DNA from: Phycisphaeraceae bacterium
GTDB lineage: Bacteria; Planctomycetota; Phycisphaerae; Phycisphaerales; Phycisphaeraceae
NCBI GenBank assembly: GCA_029260715.1
Contig: JAJDCS010000030.1
Coordinates: 1 to 38,846, forward strand
DNA length: 38,846 nucleotides
Direction of reading: 5' to 3'
This document shows positions 11,005-19,137 of the stretch, piece after piece (position 1 is the stretch's first letter; every line of letters begins with the position of its first letter). The translations under genes and the position numbers were made by a program. The notes under the pieces were generated by a model, which did not search any database, was not told the origin of the DNA, and worked only from the letters and a program-made list of their open reading frames with translations.

Positions 11005-12492
11005 ATGGGTAAGCCAACCGGCTTCATGGAGTTCACACGGCAGACGCCCGCCTACCGCGCGCCGCTGGAGCGGATCAAGGACTGGGGCGAGTTCCACCAG
11101 GACCTGAGCGAGCAGGACATCCGGTCGCAAGGGGCGCGGTGCATGGACTGCGGCGTGCCGTTCTGCCACACGGGCGAGTTAATCGCCGGCATGGCTGCGG
11201 GGTGCCCGATTAATAATTTGATCCCGGAGTGGAACGACTTGGTCTACCACGGCCACTGGCGTGAGGCCCTGGATCGGCTGCACAAGACGAATAATTTTCC
11301 GGAGTTTACCGGGCGCGTGTGCCCGGCGCCGTGTGAAGGGTCGTGCGTGCTGGGCATTAATGAGCCGCCGGTGACGATCAAGAACATCGAGTGCACGATC
11401 ATCGACCACGCTTTCGAGGAAGGGTGGGTCACGCCCAACATTCCCCAGACGCGCACGGGCAAGAAAGTGGCGGTGGTGGGCTCAGGCCCCGCGGGGCTGG
11501 CGTGTGCGGCGCAGCTTAATAAGGCTGGACACCTGGTGACTGTGTTTGAGCGGTCCGACCGGGTGGGGGGGTTGCTGATGTACGGCATCCCCAACATGAA
11601 GCTGGAGAAGGAAGCGGTCGTGCAGCGGCGGGTTGACCTGTTGGCTGCTGAGGGTGTGACGTTCCTTACCAACACCGAGGTGGGCAAGGACTACCCGCCT
11701 GGGAAGTTACTCAAGGAGTTCGACGCGGTGGTGCTGTGCTGCGGTGCGACGAAGCCGCGCGATTTGCCCATCCCGGGGCGGGAGTTGGGCGGTGTGCACT
11801 TCGCGATGGAGTTTTTGCACGCCAACACCAAGAGCCTGCTGGACTCCCAGCACGCCGACGGGAAATACATCGACGCCAAGGGCAAGGACGTGATCGTCAT
11901 CGGCGGTGGCGACACGGGCACGGACTGCGTTGGCACGTCGATGCGTCACGGGTGCAAGGGCCTGGTCCAGTTCGAGATTTTGCCCAAGCCGCCCGGCCAG
12001 CGTGCAGAAAACAACCCCTGGCCGCAGTGGCCCAAGGTGTACATGCTTGATTACGGCCAAGCCGAGGCGGCGGCGGTGTTCGGCGACGACCCGCGCCAGT
12101 ACTGCATCATGACCAAATCATTCGAGGGCGACTCAAGTGGCCACGTCAAGGCGTTGCACACGGTTTTGATCGAGTGGGTGAAGGACGACAACGGCCGCTT
12201 CGCGCCCAAGGAAATCCCCGGCACGGAGAAGGTCTACCCGGCGCAGCTTGTGCTGTTGGCGATGGGCTTTCTTGGGCCGGAGGACACGCTGGTGAACAGC
12301 CTTGGGCTGGAGACGGACCCACGCTCAAACTTCAAAGCCGAACACGGGCAATACACCACGTCCATCGAGGGCGTCTTCGCTGCGGGCGACTGCCGGCGCG
12401 GGCAATCACTGATCGTCTGGGCCATCAACGAGGGGCGCGGCGCGGCGCGCGAGTGTGATCGGTATTTGATGGGGGTGACGGAGCTGCCGTGA
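11005..12492 (+). CDS. gltD: Glutamate synthase small (beta) subunit
   Basis: This 495-residue subunit takes electrons from NAD(P)H through FAD and two 4Fe-4S clusters and feeds them to GltB. Cysteine groups near the N-terminus (CMDCGVPFC at 46-54, Cys67, and CPAPCEGSC at 106-114) are the expected cluster ligands. An FAD-binding GSGPAG motif lies at 159-164, and a second dinucleotide fold with GGGDTGTDC lies near residue 300. I chose ATG 11005 because GGAG lies ten bases upstream and the family usually begins MGKPTGF. An upstream in-frame ATG at 10960 would add 15 residues encoded inside the palindromic repeat and is unlikely. The enzyme should act with the product of gltB just upstream. Confidence 0.97.
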   Translation: MGKPTGFMEFTRQTPAYRAPLERIKDWGEFHQDLSEQDIRSQGARCMDCGVPFCHTGELIAGMAAGCPINNLIPEWNDLVYHGHWREALDRLHKTNNFPEFTGRVCPAPCEGSCVLGINEPPVTIKNIECTIIDHAFEEGWVTPNIPQTRTGKKVAVVGSGPAGLACAAQLNKAGHLVTVFERSDRVGGLLMYGIPNMKLEKEAVVQRRVDLLAAEGVTFLTNTEVGKDYPPGKLLKEFDAVVLCCGATKPRDLPIPGRELGGVHFAMEFLHANTKSLLDSQHADGKYIDAKGKDVIVIGGGDTGTDCVGTSMRHGCKGLVQFEILPKPPGQRAENNPWPQWPKVYMLDYGQAEAAAVFGDDPRQYCIMTKSFEGDSSGHVKALHTVLIEWVKDDNGRFAPKEIPGTEKVYPAQLVLLAMGFLGPEDTLVNSLGLETDPRSNFKAEHGQYTTSIEGVFAAGDCRRGQSLIVWAINEGRGAARECDRYLMGVTELP

Positions 12493-12510
12493 GGGGGCCT
12501 TCGCAGAAGC

Positions 12511-12586
12511 GAGCCACTGGCGGCTCATCCGCCAGTGCGATTCTCGAAAGTTCACCACACTGACTGGCAAGCAGCAGTGCCACCCG
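12511..12586 (+). repeat. Degenerate REP-like paired palindrome left of the AT-rich gene
   Basis: The stretch contains GCCACTGGCGG...CCGCCAGTG followed by a second arm ending CAGTGCCACCCG. The same two-arm arrangement occurs in better-preserved form at 24041-24125, with GTGCCACTGGCGG at one end and GCCAGTGGCACCCG at the other. The copy here has lost several bases of symmetry. It lies directly after the gltD stop. Confidence 0.55.
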
Positions 12587-12599
12587 TCCAGCTCCAGAC

Positions 12600-13316
12600 G
12601 TTAGGCACTATAGGGTGAAATGTCAGAGTTAATAAAGACAGATGAAAATGGTGTCACTTGGTACCCCGTATCAATAAGCAGACTTGAAACGCTCATTGAG
12701 AAAGTGGTGTATCACGGGCAGGGATATGACCATTCAAAAGCATTAAGAAAGAATCTAGCTTATAACCTTCAATATATGGAGTTTCAAGATAGAGTACTCC
12801 AGGACATAAAGCTTAGCTCCGTTTTATATACTCAAAGTATAAAAACAATGGTGTTGGTCGGTTCTGGTATCGTTGAATCATTGTTGCATTTCCTGCTTAT
12901 TATCAATGATGTGCATTCAACAACAGAGTGGAAGGAAAAATCTGTATTTAAGGGGAATCAGAAGAAATTGGATGGCAAATATGTTCGCATCGACTCAGTG
13001 CTATATGAAAAGCTTGCTAGCAAACAGTTGAAGCATATGACATTTGACGCAATGATCAAGTGTGCTAAGTCAAATAAAATACTCGGGTCACGTCCGGTTA
13101 TTTATGAAAAGCTTGAGACGCTACGAAGTTTGAGAAATAAGGTACATTTGCAAGTTATAAATAATCCAACAGACACAGATTGGTACAGTTTTAACTCATC
13201 TGATCTATCGGACGTATGTAAAGTTGTTTACACAATGCTTACTAGCAGCCTGTTTTCTCCAACTACCACAGAGCGCACATACTTTCACTATTTACGGAGA
13301 AATTTTAGTGCCTAAC
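12600..13316 (+). mobile_element. Inverted-repeat-bounded cassette-like insertion
   Basis: GTTAGGCACTA (12600-12610) and TAGTGCCTAAC (13306-13316) form a perfect 11-bp inverted repeat that exactly encloses one AT-rich gene. The outer seven bases also fit integron attC core sites: GTTAGGC fits GTTRRRY and GCCTAAC fits RYYYAAC. The start codon comes nine bases after the left arm and the stop codon lies inside the right arm, a packing typical of integron gene cassettes. No integrase is present. Against a simple cassette, I cannot find the complementary half-sites that would complete a folded attC on either side, and no target duplication is evident. It could be a decayed cassette or a small terminal-repeat element. 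Confidence 0.5.
12620..13315 (+). CDS. AT-rich hypothetical protein, possible HEPN-like fold
   Basis: I do not recognise this 231-residue protein with confidence. Its base and codon use (many AAA, ATA and TTA codons) is far more AT-rich than any neighbour, which suggests recent transfer. The gene starts nine bases after one inverted-repeat arm and its TAA lies in the other. A hydrophobic helix (VLVGSGIVESLLHFLLIIN, about 78-96) is followed by a Lys-rich middle and then ETLRSLRNKVHLQ (about 167-178). The last segment contains R169-x6-H176, which resembles the R-x4-6-H motif of HEPN RNases and toxins; the placement after a hydrophobic helix is compatible with that fold. The match is short, so this is a suggestion only. 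A GGTGA sequence just before the ATG could serve as a ribosome site. No partner antitoxin gene is visible inside the element. Confidence 0.75.
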   Translation: MSELIKTDENGVTWYPVSISRLETLIEKVVYHGQGYDHSKALRKNLAYNLQYMEFQDRVLQDIKLSSVLYTQSIKTMVLVGSGIVESLLHFLLIINDVHSTTEWKEKSVFKGNQKKLDGKYVRIDSVLYEKLASKQLKHMTFDAMIKCAKSNKILGSRPVIYEKLETLRSLRNKVHLQVINNPTDTDWYSFNSSDLSDVCKVVYTMLTSSLFSPTTTERTYFHYLRRNFSA

Positions 13317-13338
13317 AATCACATCAAGATGTTCGTCA

Positions 13339-13392
13339 GGTGCCACTGGCAAGCCGAGTGCCACGGCCAGCGAGCGCAGCGAGTCGGCCGTG
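13339..13392 (+). repeat. REP-like palindromes right of the AT-rich gene
   Basis: GGTGCCACTGGC (13339-13350) and GAGTGCCAC (13356-13364) match the repeat family seen at 12511 and 24041. They are followed by a hairpin with arms CACGGCC (13362-13368) and GGCCGTG (13386-13392). The same repeat family therefore lies on both sides of the AT-rich insertion. Confidence 0.5.
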
Positions 13393-13432
13393 TTGACCTC
13401 TAACAACGGGTGACACACCCAAATAAAGACCA

Positions 13433-13912
13433 CTATCGCTTCCTACACCTCGCCTTGCACTTCTTGATGATCTGAGCGACCGCCTCTTCGGGCGTGTCTG
13501 CCTCCGGCACACGCCCATCCACATCCCACGAACCGAGGCTGATGATGGGCTTGTTGCGCTTGAGCACGTAGGCGATTTCGGAGAGGGTGCCGAACTCGCC
13601 ACCCACCGCCACGAAGCCGTCAGCCGTGTTGGCGATAACGGCGTTGCGTGCGTCGCCCATGCCGGTGGCGATGGGGATGGTGACGTAGGGGTTGGCTTGC
13701 TCGGTCGATGAGCCTTTGATGATGCCGATGACGGTGCCGCCTGCTTGGTGGGCGCCTTTGGAGGCGGCTTCCATGACACCGCTGAACCCGCCGGTGACGA
13801 GGGGGTAGCCGTGTTTGGCGATGAGTCTGCCGACGGCCTGGGCGTGGCGGTAGGGCTTGGAGGTTTTGGGGCAGTCGGCGGAACCGATGACGGCGATGAT
13901 GGGGGGACGCAT
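13433..13912 (-). CDS. SLOG-domain protein, TIGR00725 type
   Basis: This 159-residue protein has a Rossmann-like SLOG fold. An N-terminal strand (IIAVIGSADC) is followed by GGFSGVMEAASKGA (residues 41-54) and then ARNAVIANTADGFVAVGG with GGEFGTLSE (about 104-112). These match the nucleotide-binding elements of the TIGR00725/LOG superfamily, which includes proteins formerly labelled lysine decarboxylase or molybdenum-cofactor carrier. The Arg and the GGxGT-E elements used by LOG phosphoribohydrolases are recognisable. The substrate cannot be deduced; a nucleotide-derived ligand or nucleoside-monophosphate hydrolysis is likely from the family. It is the last minus-strand gene of the rpsT-gmk-pyr run, about 100 bases after rpsT, with a palindromic repeat in between. 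Confidence 0.88.
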   Translation of the reverse strand: MRPPIIAVIGSADCPKTSKPYRHAQAVGRLIAKHGYPLVTGGFSGVMEAASKGAHQAGGTVIGIIKGSSTEQANPYVTIPIATGMGDARNAVIANTADGFVAVGGEFGTLSEIAYVLKRNKPIISLGSWDVDGRVPEADTPEEAVAQIIKKCKARCRKR

Positions 13913-13950
13913 GAGGGGGATGTTACATCAAGAAGAAAGAAAAAGAGACC

Positions 13951-13984
13951 GCTCCCTGATCCGCCTGAGGCGGACGGGTCGTTT
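13951..13984. repeat. 34-bp palindromic repeat, copy A
   Basis: The core TCCGCCTGAGGCGGA (13960-13974) is palindromic except for its central base and is preceded by GCTCCCTGA and followed by CGGGTCGTTT. Two near-identical copies occur at 27378-27411 and 34129-34162. This copy lies just after rpsT in the minus direction. On that strand the hairpin is followed about 15 bases later by a T-rich run, so here it might also end transcription. Confidence 0.85.
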
Positions 13985-14012
13985 GGGCTCTTATTATGAA
14001 ATTGTTGTGTCG

Positions 14013-14294
14013 CTAAGAGGCTGCGGGGGCGGCCATCTTTGCGTTTAACTTGGCTGAAAGGCGAGACTTGTAGCGGGCGGCGGTGTTTTTGTGGATGGCG
14101 CTGGTGTCGGCGACTTGGTCGAGGATCTTGTAGATCCCGCTTAGCTGGGTCTTGGCGTCCTCTACGGTGCCGTGGAGGATCGTCTCCTGGTACTGCTTAA
14201 TAGCGACGCGGTAGCGGTTTTTCCGCCAGCGGTTGACCGCGCGTTGTTTGACGTTCTGCCGTACCCGCTTCTTTGCACTGAGTGAGTGAGCCAT
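14013..14294 (-). CDS. rpsT: 30S ribosomal protein S20
   Basis: The 93-residue basic, helical protein begins MAHSLSAKKRVRQNVKQR and contains the S20 pattern NRWRKNRYR...NTAARYKSRL. S20 binds 16S rRNA early in small-subunit assembly. The length is normal (about 85-95). It lies about 100 bases after gmk on the same strand. The leader between the two genes shows no clear promoter, so readthrough from gmk is possible. Confidence 0.97.
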   Translation of the reverse strand: MAHSLSAKKRVRQNVKQRAVNRWRKNRYRVAIKQYQETILHGTVEDAKTQLSGIYKILDQVADTSAIHKNTAARYKSRLSAKLNAKMAAPAAS

Positions 14295-14393
14295 GTCTGC
14301 CTGCTTGAGTTCCCGTGAGGGGTTGGGTTAAAGACCTACCATTATCGCTAGATCGCCGGGAGAATCAAGTCCGGGGGGGAGGCGGGAGGCAGG

Positions 14394-15002
14394 TCAATGA
14401 CCTGCCCTACTGGGGGGCTGCCCCCTGCGTTTTTGGATGAGTTCGATGGTTTGGGTGATGGCTTTGTCGAGGTCGTCGTTGACGACGAAGTCGTTGTAGG
14501 CTCCGCTGGACTTGGCGCGGTCGATCTCTCGCTTGGCTTTGGCGAAGCGGCGCTGGATGACGGCTTCGTCGTCGCGCTTGCGGTCGCGCAGGCGTTGTAG
14601 GAGTTCGTCTTCGCTGGGGGGGAGCATGAAGACGCCGTAGGCGTAGGGCATGTGTTGCTTAATCTGGGTGGCGCCTTCGACGTCGATCTCTAGGATGATG
14701 AGCTTGCCGTCGGCTAGGGCCTGCTCCACGGGTTGGCGGGGCGTGCCGTAGTAGTTGTCGAAGACCTCCGCCCATTCGAGCAGTTGGTTGTGGTCGCGTG
14801 CGTGTTCGAAGCGGGCGCGGTCGACGAAGTAGTAGTCTTTGCCTTCGGTGTCGGCGGGTGTTTTGGGGCGGGTGGTCATGGACACGCTGAACAGGCCGTC
14901 GAGGCGGCGCTCGACCTCATGGGCGATGGTGGTTTTGCCCACGCCCGAGGGCCCAGAGATGATCACCAGCAAGCCTTGGTTTGGGTTGGCGGGGGTTGGC
15001 AT
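14394..15002 (-). CDS. gmk: Guanylate kinase
   Basis: This enzyme phosphorylates GMP or dGMP to the diphosphate with ATP. The 202-residue protein has the P-loop GPSGVGKTT (about 17-25), the GMP-binding segment SVSMTTRPKTPADTEGKDYYF, and the downstream EWAEVFDNYYGT and LEIDVEGATQIK motifs of the family. The C-terminal ten residues are basic and probably dispensable. Its stop codon lies inside a 19-base palindrome (14388-14406) built on GGCAGGTCA. It starts 13 bases after pyrB ends, so it is almost certainly in the same transcript. Confidence 0.97.
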   Translation of the reverse strand: MPTPANPNQGLLVIISGPSGVGKTTIAHEVERRLDGLFSVSMTTRPKTPADTEGKDYYFVDRARFEHARDHNQLLEWAEVFDNYYGTPRQPVEQALADGKLIILEIDVEGATQIKQHMPYAYGVFMLPPSEDELLQRLRDRKRDDEAVIQRRFAKAKREIDRAKSSGAYNDFVVNDDLDKAITQTIELIQKRRGQPPSRAGH

Positions 15003-15015
15003 GGCGGCGGTGACT

Positions 15016-16089
15016 CTAGGCTTTTGTGTCGTTTGAGGACGGCGCGTGTGTGACGAGGTATAGCACAGCCATGCGCACCGCCAAGCCGTTGGCGACTTGG
15101 GCGAGGATGGCGCTGTTTGGGCCGTCGGCGACGGCGGACTCGATCTCCAGCCCGCGGTTGACCGGGCCGGGGTGCATGACGGTGACGCCGGGCTTGGCCA
15201 GTTTCATGCGCTCGGCGGTGAGCCCGAAGAAGTGGGCATATTCGCGGACGCTGGGGAACGCTTGGCTGTGGATACGCTCGAACTGGATGCGCAGCATATT
15301 AATCACGTCGGCGCGTGGCAGGGCTTTGTCGAAGTCGTTTGAGAGTTCGCAGCCCATGTCGGCGAAGCTGGCGGGCAAGAGCGTCGTCGGGCCGACGAGG
15401 ATGACGTGGGCGCCGAGCTTGAGTAGGCCGTGCATGTTCGACCGGGCCACGCGGCTGTGGGCGATGTCGCCGACGATGGCGACGGTGACGCCGGACAGGT
15501 CGTAGGTGTCGCGGCCCAGTCGTCGGCAGATGGTGTAGATGTCGAGCAAGCCTTGGGTGGGGTGCTCGTGTTGGCCGTCACCGGCGTTGATGATTGAGCA
15601 TTTGACAGCCCCGGCGAGTTGGTGGGCGGCGCCGCTGAGGTGGTGGCGGCAGACGATGGCGTCGACGCCCATGGCCTCGATGTTGCGCGCGGTGTCGGCC
15701 AGTGTTTCGCCTTTGGAGATGCTCGACCCGGCGGCGGCGAAGTCGAGGATGTCGGCTGACAGTCGGCTGGCGGCCAGTGAGAAGCTGGCGCGCGTGCGCG
15801 TCGAGTCTTCAAAGAAGAGATTGACGACCACCTTGCCGCGTAGGGCGGGTACTTTTTTCACGCTGCGGGTGCTGACGTCTTCAAACCCTCTGGCGGTGGC
15901 GAGCAGGAAGCGGATGTCTTGGACGGAAAGCTCTTCGAGGCTAAGCAGGTGCTTGTGCGGCCAGCGGTATTCGCCCCCGCCCTCGGTCCCGGAAGGGGCG
16001 GTGGAACGATCTTTATTCGCGACATGTCCGGGTGCGGGGGGTATTCCGGTGGCGGGGCCGGTGCCACTTCCGGGTGCGGGGGCGGTCAC
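15016..16089 (-). CDS. pyrB: Aspartate carbamoyltransferase catalytic subunit
   Basis: This enzyme condenses carbamoyl phosphate with aspartate in the committed step of pyrimidine synthesis. The 357 residues include the carbamoyl-phosphate loop FFEDSTRTRASF (STRTR at 96-100), HPTQGLLD in the middle and HPGPVNRGLEI near residue 310. The protein is about 40 residues longer than usual at the N-terminus; the extra segment is Pro/Gly-rich and probably disordered. The GTG start is supported by AAGGAGG six bases upstream and by a four-base GTGA overlap with the pyrR stop, which implies translational coupling. No in-frame ATG exists between this GTG and the conserved core. No pyrI regulatory subunit gene is present in the window. 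Confidence 0.96.
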   Translation of the reverse strand: MTAPAPGSGTGPATGIPPAPGHVANKDRSTAPSGTEGGGEYRWPHKHLLSLEELSVQDIRFLLATARGFEDVSTRSVKKVPALRGKVVVNLFFEDSTRTRASFSLAASRLSADILDFAAAGSSISKGETLADTARNIEAMGVDAIVCRHHLSGAAHQLAGAVKCSIINAGDGQHEHPTQGLLDIYTICRRLGRDTYDLSGVTVAIVGDIAHSRVARSNMHGLLKLGAHVILVGPTTLLPASFADMGCELSNDFDKALPRADVINMLRIQFERIHSQAFPSVREYAHFFGLTAERMKLAKPGVTVMHPGPVNRGLEIESAVADGPNSAILAQVANGLAVRMAVLYLVTHAPSSNDTKA

Positions 16090-16661
16090 TGGCGGCCTCC
16101 TTCGGGTTCGTCGGCTTTGTGGATGAGCAGGGCGTCGCGGTCGTCGGCGGGCATGAGGCGCACCTCGACAAGCTCTTGGCGGGAGAGGTTTTGGTCGGAC
16201 ATATCCAAAGCGACGTGTTCCGGTGCGATGGGTAGCTCGCGCCCGCCCCGGTCGACCAGCACGCTTAGCCAGACGCGCTTGGGTCGGCCCAAGTCCATCA
16301 GGGATTGTAGCGCCGCGCGCACGGACCGTCCGGACATGAGCACATCGTCGACCAGGACGATGTTCAGCCCGTCGATGTCGAAGGGGATGTCGGTGGTGCG
16401 GACGACGGGCTGTGGGCCGATTTCGGATAGGTCGTCGCGGTAGAGGGTGATATCCAGCGAGCCCACGCGGCCGTCGAAAGCCTGTGTTGGCAGCAGCTTA
16501 GCCAGCCGTGAGGCGATGATATCGCCGCGGCTACGGATGCCGACCAAGGCCCAGGGCTCGCTTGGCGGGGCTTTGCCCACGTCGCCGGCGATGGCCTTGG
16601 CGAGGTCTTGGATCAGGGACGCGACTTTGGTCTCGTCGGCGAGCAGACGCATAGGTGGCAT
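16086..16661 (-). CDS. pyrR: PyrR-family pyrimidine regulator / uracil phosphoribosyltransferase
   Basis: The 191-residue protein shows the phosphoribosyltransferase loop LVDDVLMSGRSVR (103-115) followed by GRPKRVWLSVLVDRGGRELPI, the signature of PyrR. In Bacillus, PyrR binds pyr leader RNA and attenuates transcription when UMP is high, and it also has weak uracil phosphoribosyltransferase activity. Its stop overlaps the pyrB start. I chose ATG 16661; an in-frame TTG at 16670 and an ATG at 16652 are alternatives. I did not find a convincing PyrR-binding leader with a terminator upstream, so whether it regulates here or only acts as an enzyme is open. Confidence 0.92.
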   Translation of the reverse strand: MPPMRLLADETKVASLIQDLAKAIAGDVGKAPPSEPWALVGIRSRGDIIASRLAKLLPTQAFDGRVGSLDITLYRDDLSEIGPQPVVRTTDIPFDIDGLNIVLVDDVLMSGRSVRAALQSLMDLGRPKRVWLSVLVDRGGRELPIAPEHVALDMSDQNLSRQELVEVRLMPADDRDALLIHKADEPEGGRQ

Positions 16662-16695
16662 GGTAACCAAGCCATGGGTGGGGTGAAAGCCGGGT

Positions 16696-17832
16696 TTATC
16701 GCGGACGGTTCGTTACCAACGCCTCGTCGGCGACGATCTGGATGGGCATGGTCGCTTCGTCGAGGCTGCCGCTGTGCTGGTCGGTGAGCCTGACTTTGAG
16801 GATGTACTTGCCCACGCCCAGCCTCGCGGGCAGGCGGACCATCTGGACCACAAAGAAATCGCGGCGGCGGTTGCGCGACTCGTCGATGATCTCCACGCGC
16901 GGCTGGTGCCAGACCGCAAGCCCGTCGGCTTCGTTGTACAGCACGACTTCTTGGGCGAGTTTTACTTGGTACACGCTGTCGATCTCGACGCGGCGGTAGT
17001 TGTCGAGTTCGGCGTAGATGATCATGGGCTGCTCGCGTCCGGCCAGGAAGACGGGGTTATCAAAAGGCTCGTACACGCCGTAGCCCTGAACCCTGCGGCA
17101 CAGGGCGGCGTTTTTGATCTGGATCGGCTGATCGCCCAGCAGTTGTTGGATTTGGTCGGTGACGGCTTGGGGGTTCAGTGGGCCGTCGTTTTCGGCGATC
17201 TGCTTGGACAACGCGAGCAGTAGCTTGTGGTACTGGCGTACGGCTTGCTGCTTTTCGGGTGGCAGGGCGGCGAGGTCTTGAGGGTTCAGGGGCCGTCCCT
17301 GGTTGGAGAGGCTTAGTGCGGCTAGGGCGACGGCTTTGTCGATCTCGGGCATGTTTTGGGATCGGATGGCGTCGTGTAGTTGTTGGAGCAGGGCTTTGCG
17401 GTCCGGTGCGGTGGATTGGGGGCGCGGCTGGGGGTCGGCTTTGGCTGGTTGGGTTGCGACGGGGGTCGGTTTTGGGTTGGCAGCCGGTTGTGGTGGGCTG
17501 GGTTTGTCGGTGGGCGGCGCGGCGGGGGCGTCGGTCAGTGAGATCCATTTTACCCTCGGCTCAGAGGGGGCGTTATCTGGGGCGTCGCCATGCCACTTGG
17601 CGGCGAATGAATTTTTCCCCAGGGCTCTTGCGAGTTGTGTGGCGTGGTCGGCGGTGGTGTGGCGGATGGTGTCGGGTGAGTCGTCGGCGTCTAAGGCTGC
17701 ATGCGCGCTTGCTGGGCCCGAGACCGCGCGGGGGTGGTGCTGTGAGCAGGCCGATGCGGCAATCGCGACAACCGTCGCGGCGATCGAGTTGAGTAGTTGT
17801 GTGGTCCGACAGAACGCAAACGAGTCCCGCAT
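16696..17832 (-). CDS. Putative lipoprotein with Pro-rich linker
   Basis: I do not recognise a named family. From ATG 17832 (378 residues) the protein begins with a signal-like segment ending in VVAIAASACSQ; the Cys in ASAC fits a loose lipobox, so it is probably a lipid-anchored envelope protein. The start is chosen because GGGAGG lies five bases upstream; in-frame starts further upstream would bury the signal sequence. A disordered Pro/Ala/Thr-rich linker (about 95-145) leads to a helical segment and then a beta-rich C-terminal domain (about residues 245-375) containing MIIYAELDNYRRV and FFVVQMVRLPARLGVGKY, which reads like an Ig-like sandwich. It lies between holA and pyrR on the same strand, about 100 bases after holA. 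Confidence 0.85.
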   Translation of the reverse strand: MRDSFAFCRTTQLLNSIAATVVAIAASACSQHHPRAVSGPASAHAALDADDSPDTIRHTTADHATQLARALGKNSFAAKWHGDAPDNAPSEPRVKWISLTDAPAAPPTDKPSPPQPAANPKPTPVATQPAKADPQPRPQSTAPDRKALLQQLHDAIRSQNMPEIDKAVALAALSLSNQGRPLNPQDLAALPPEKQQAVRQYHKLLLALSKQIAENDGPLNPQAVTDQIQQLLGDQPIQIKNAALCRRVQGYGVYEPFDNPVFLAGREQPMIIYAELDNYRRVEIDSVYQVKLAQEVVLYNEADGLAVWHQPRVEIIDESRNRRRDFFVVQMVRLPARLGVGKYILKVRLTDQHSGSLDEATMPIQIVADEALVTNRPR

Positions 17833-17932
17833 GAGTGCCTCCCTGCACATTCGGGCTGGGGCTTGGACAGGCCCTGGCCGGTTCATCCATGAACGGGCCG
17901 ACCGGACAAGGCGTCTCGGTTCGGCCGAGGGG

Positions 17933-18994
17933 TTATGTTACTTCTTCGGCTAAAGCGGCGCAGAAACATTCGAGATTCCGCACGGCTTGTCCCAGCCCTG
18001 ATTTGGCGCGACGGTCGGATTCTACCACGCGGTCGAGCATGGTGCTTGCTTGTTGGATGTTGAGGCGATTGAGCACTCGCATGAATAGGTCGCGACGCGG
18101 CCCCCACAGCTTAAACCGCTGGGCGATCTCCATGGAGCCGACACGCTGGCGTTGCATCTGTGACGCGAGCGCCAGCTTGCGCACAAGGTCGGCGATGAAG
18201 TAGGCCACGAGTACGTCCGGTTGGCCGGATTGGTCGACCAGTTCGTGTATTTTTCGGATGGCGGATGCGCCGGGCTTTTCACGGTGGGTGGGGGATGACG
18301 GTGAAGGCTGCTGTTGAGCCAGTGACGCGAGCAGTGCTTCTTGGACGACCCATGCTTGCTCGTCGTTGCTTCGGCCGACGGTTTGCTCGACGTGTGTGTG
18401 GGTGATCGGTTGGTTTTGATCAACCAGCAGTGCCAGCTTGGCCAGTTCGGTGTCGAGCTTTTGCAGGTCGCAGCCCAGGCGGTCGATGAGCATTTCCGCT
18501 GCTTGGGGGTCTAGTTTTCGGTTGTGCTCTTTTGGGGCGCGCTGGACGAGCCAAGTTTTAGCGGCGGCGGGGGTGGGCTGGTCGCACTTGGTGATACACC
18601 CGACTTTTTCGATTAGGGCGTCGAGCTTGCCGCGGTTCCAGCGGGTGGAGCGTAGGACGAGCGTGGCTTGGTCGGCTGGGCTTTGGGCGTACCGCTCCAG
18701 GGCGGCGCGGTGGGCGGTGACGAATTGATCGGCTTGATCGACCAGGACGATTTTGTGGGTCTGCAGGAGGGTTAGGCTGCGCAGCTCGTCGAGGACGTCG
18801 GCTAATGTGGCGGTTTTGCCGTCGAACGGGACAATGTCCGTTTCGCCGTGGGCGGTGTCGAGGGCGGTCTGCAGCGATTCGAGGTGCAGTCGTTGGACAA
18901 GCGGCTCGGGCCCGTGCAGGACGCAGATGCGCGTGTCGGCGTTGGGGGATGCGTTGGTTTTTGATGCGCGGGTGGTCGAGGTGCGGCGTGCCAT
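17933..18994 (-). CDS. holA: DNA polymerase III delta subunit
   Basis: The delta subunit of the clamp loader opens the beta sliding clamp. The 353-residue protein shows the delta pattern: an N-terminal AAA-like domain without a P-loop (RICVLHGPEPLVQRLHLESL), LDELRSLTLLQTHKIVLVDQAD, and LGCDLQKLDTELAKLALLVD in the lid region. The C-terminal helical domain (LVAYFIADLVRKLALASQM) follows. The length is typical (about 330-350). The start ATG at 18994 has no strong ribosome site. A small hairpin (CTCGG with CCGAG) follows its stop in the gap to the lipoprotein gene but lacks a T-run. Confidence 0.88.
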   Translation of the reverse strand: MARRTSTTRASKTNASPNADTRICVLHGPEPLVQRLHLESLQTALDTAHGETDIVPFDGKTATLADVLDELRSLTLLQTHKIVLVDQADQFVTAHRAALERYAQSPADQATLVLRSTRWNRGKLDALIEKVGCITKCDQPTPAAAKTWLVQRAPKEHNRKLDPQAAEMLIDRLGCDLQKLDTELAKLALLVDQNQPITHTHVEQTVGRSNDEQAWVVQEALLASLAQQQPSPSSPTHREKPGASAIRKIHELVDQSGQPDVLVAYFIADLVRKLALASQMQRQRVGSMEIAQRFKLWGPRRDLFMRVLNRLNIQQASTMLDRVVESDRRAKSGLGQAVRNLECFCAALAEEVT

Positions 18995-19077
18995 AGCGAG
19001 GTTGATTGTAGGGGTGTGGCGTGCCTGGTGAAAATGGCTGGCTGGCGCGGGGTCGGGTGGGTCGTGCGGCGGCTTGC

Positions 19078-19107
19078 TTTAACCCGATGACAAGGCCAGA
19101 CTAATAT
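19078..19107 (+). promoter_or_regulatory. Possible promoter of the TPR/GT41 gene
   Basis: TAATAT at 19102-19107 is preceded after 18 bases by TTTAAC at 19078-19083, a weak -35. It lies in the divergent gap between holA and the glycosyltransferase gene, about 30 bases before the ATG. Confidence 0.3.
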
Positions 19108-19137
19108 GCCCGAGGGGCAACAGCAGGGTATGCGTGT

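Noticed and set aside
13433-13912. Lysine decarboxylase annotation for the SLOG protein
   Set aside because: That label is a historical misannotation of the LOG/SLOG family; no PLP-dependent decarboxylase motif is present.
14388-14406. 19-base palindrome at the end of gmk as a terminator
   Set aside because: It overlaps the stop codon and lacks a T-run on the minus strand, so it is mentioned only in the gmk entry.
17911-17925. Hairpin CTCGG/CCGAG after holA as a terminator
   Set aside because: Only five base pairs and no T-run; the lipoprotein gene downstream is probably cotranscribed.
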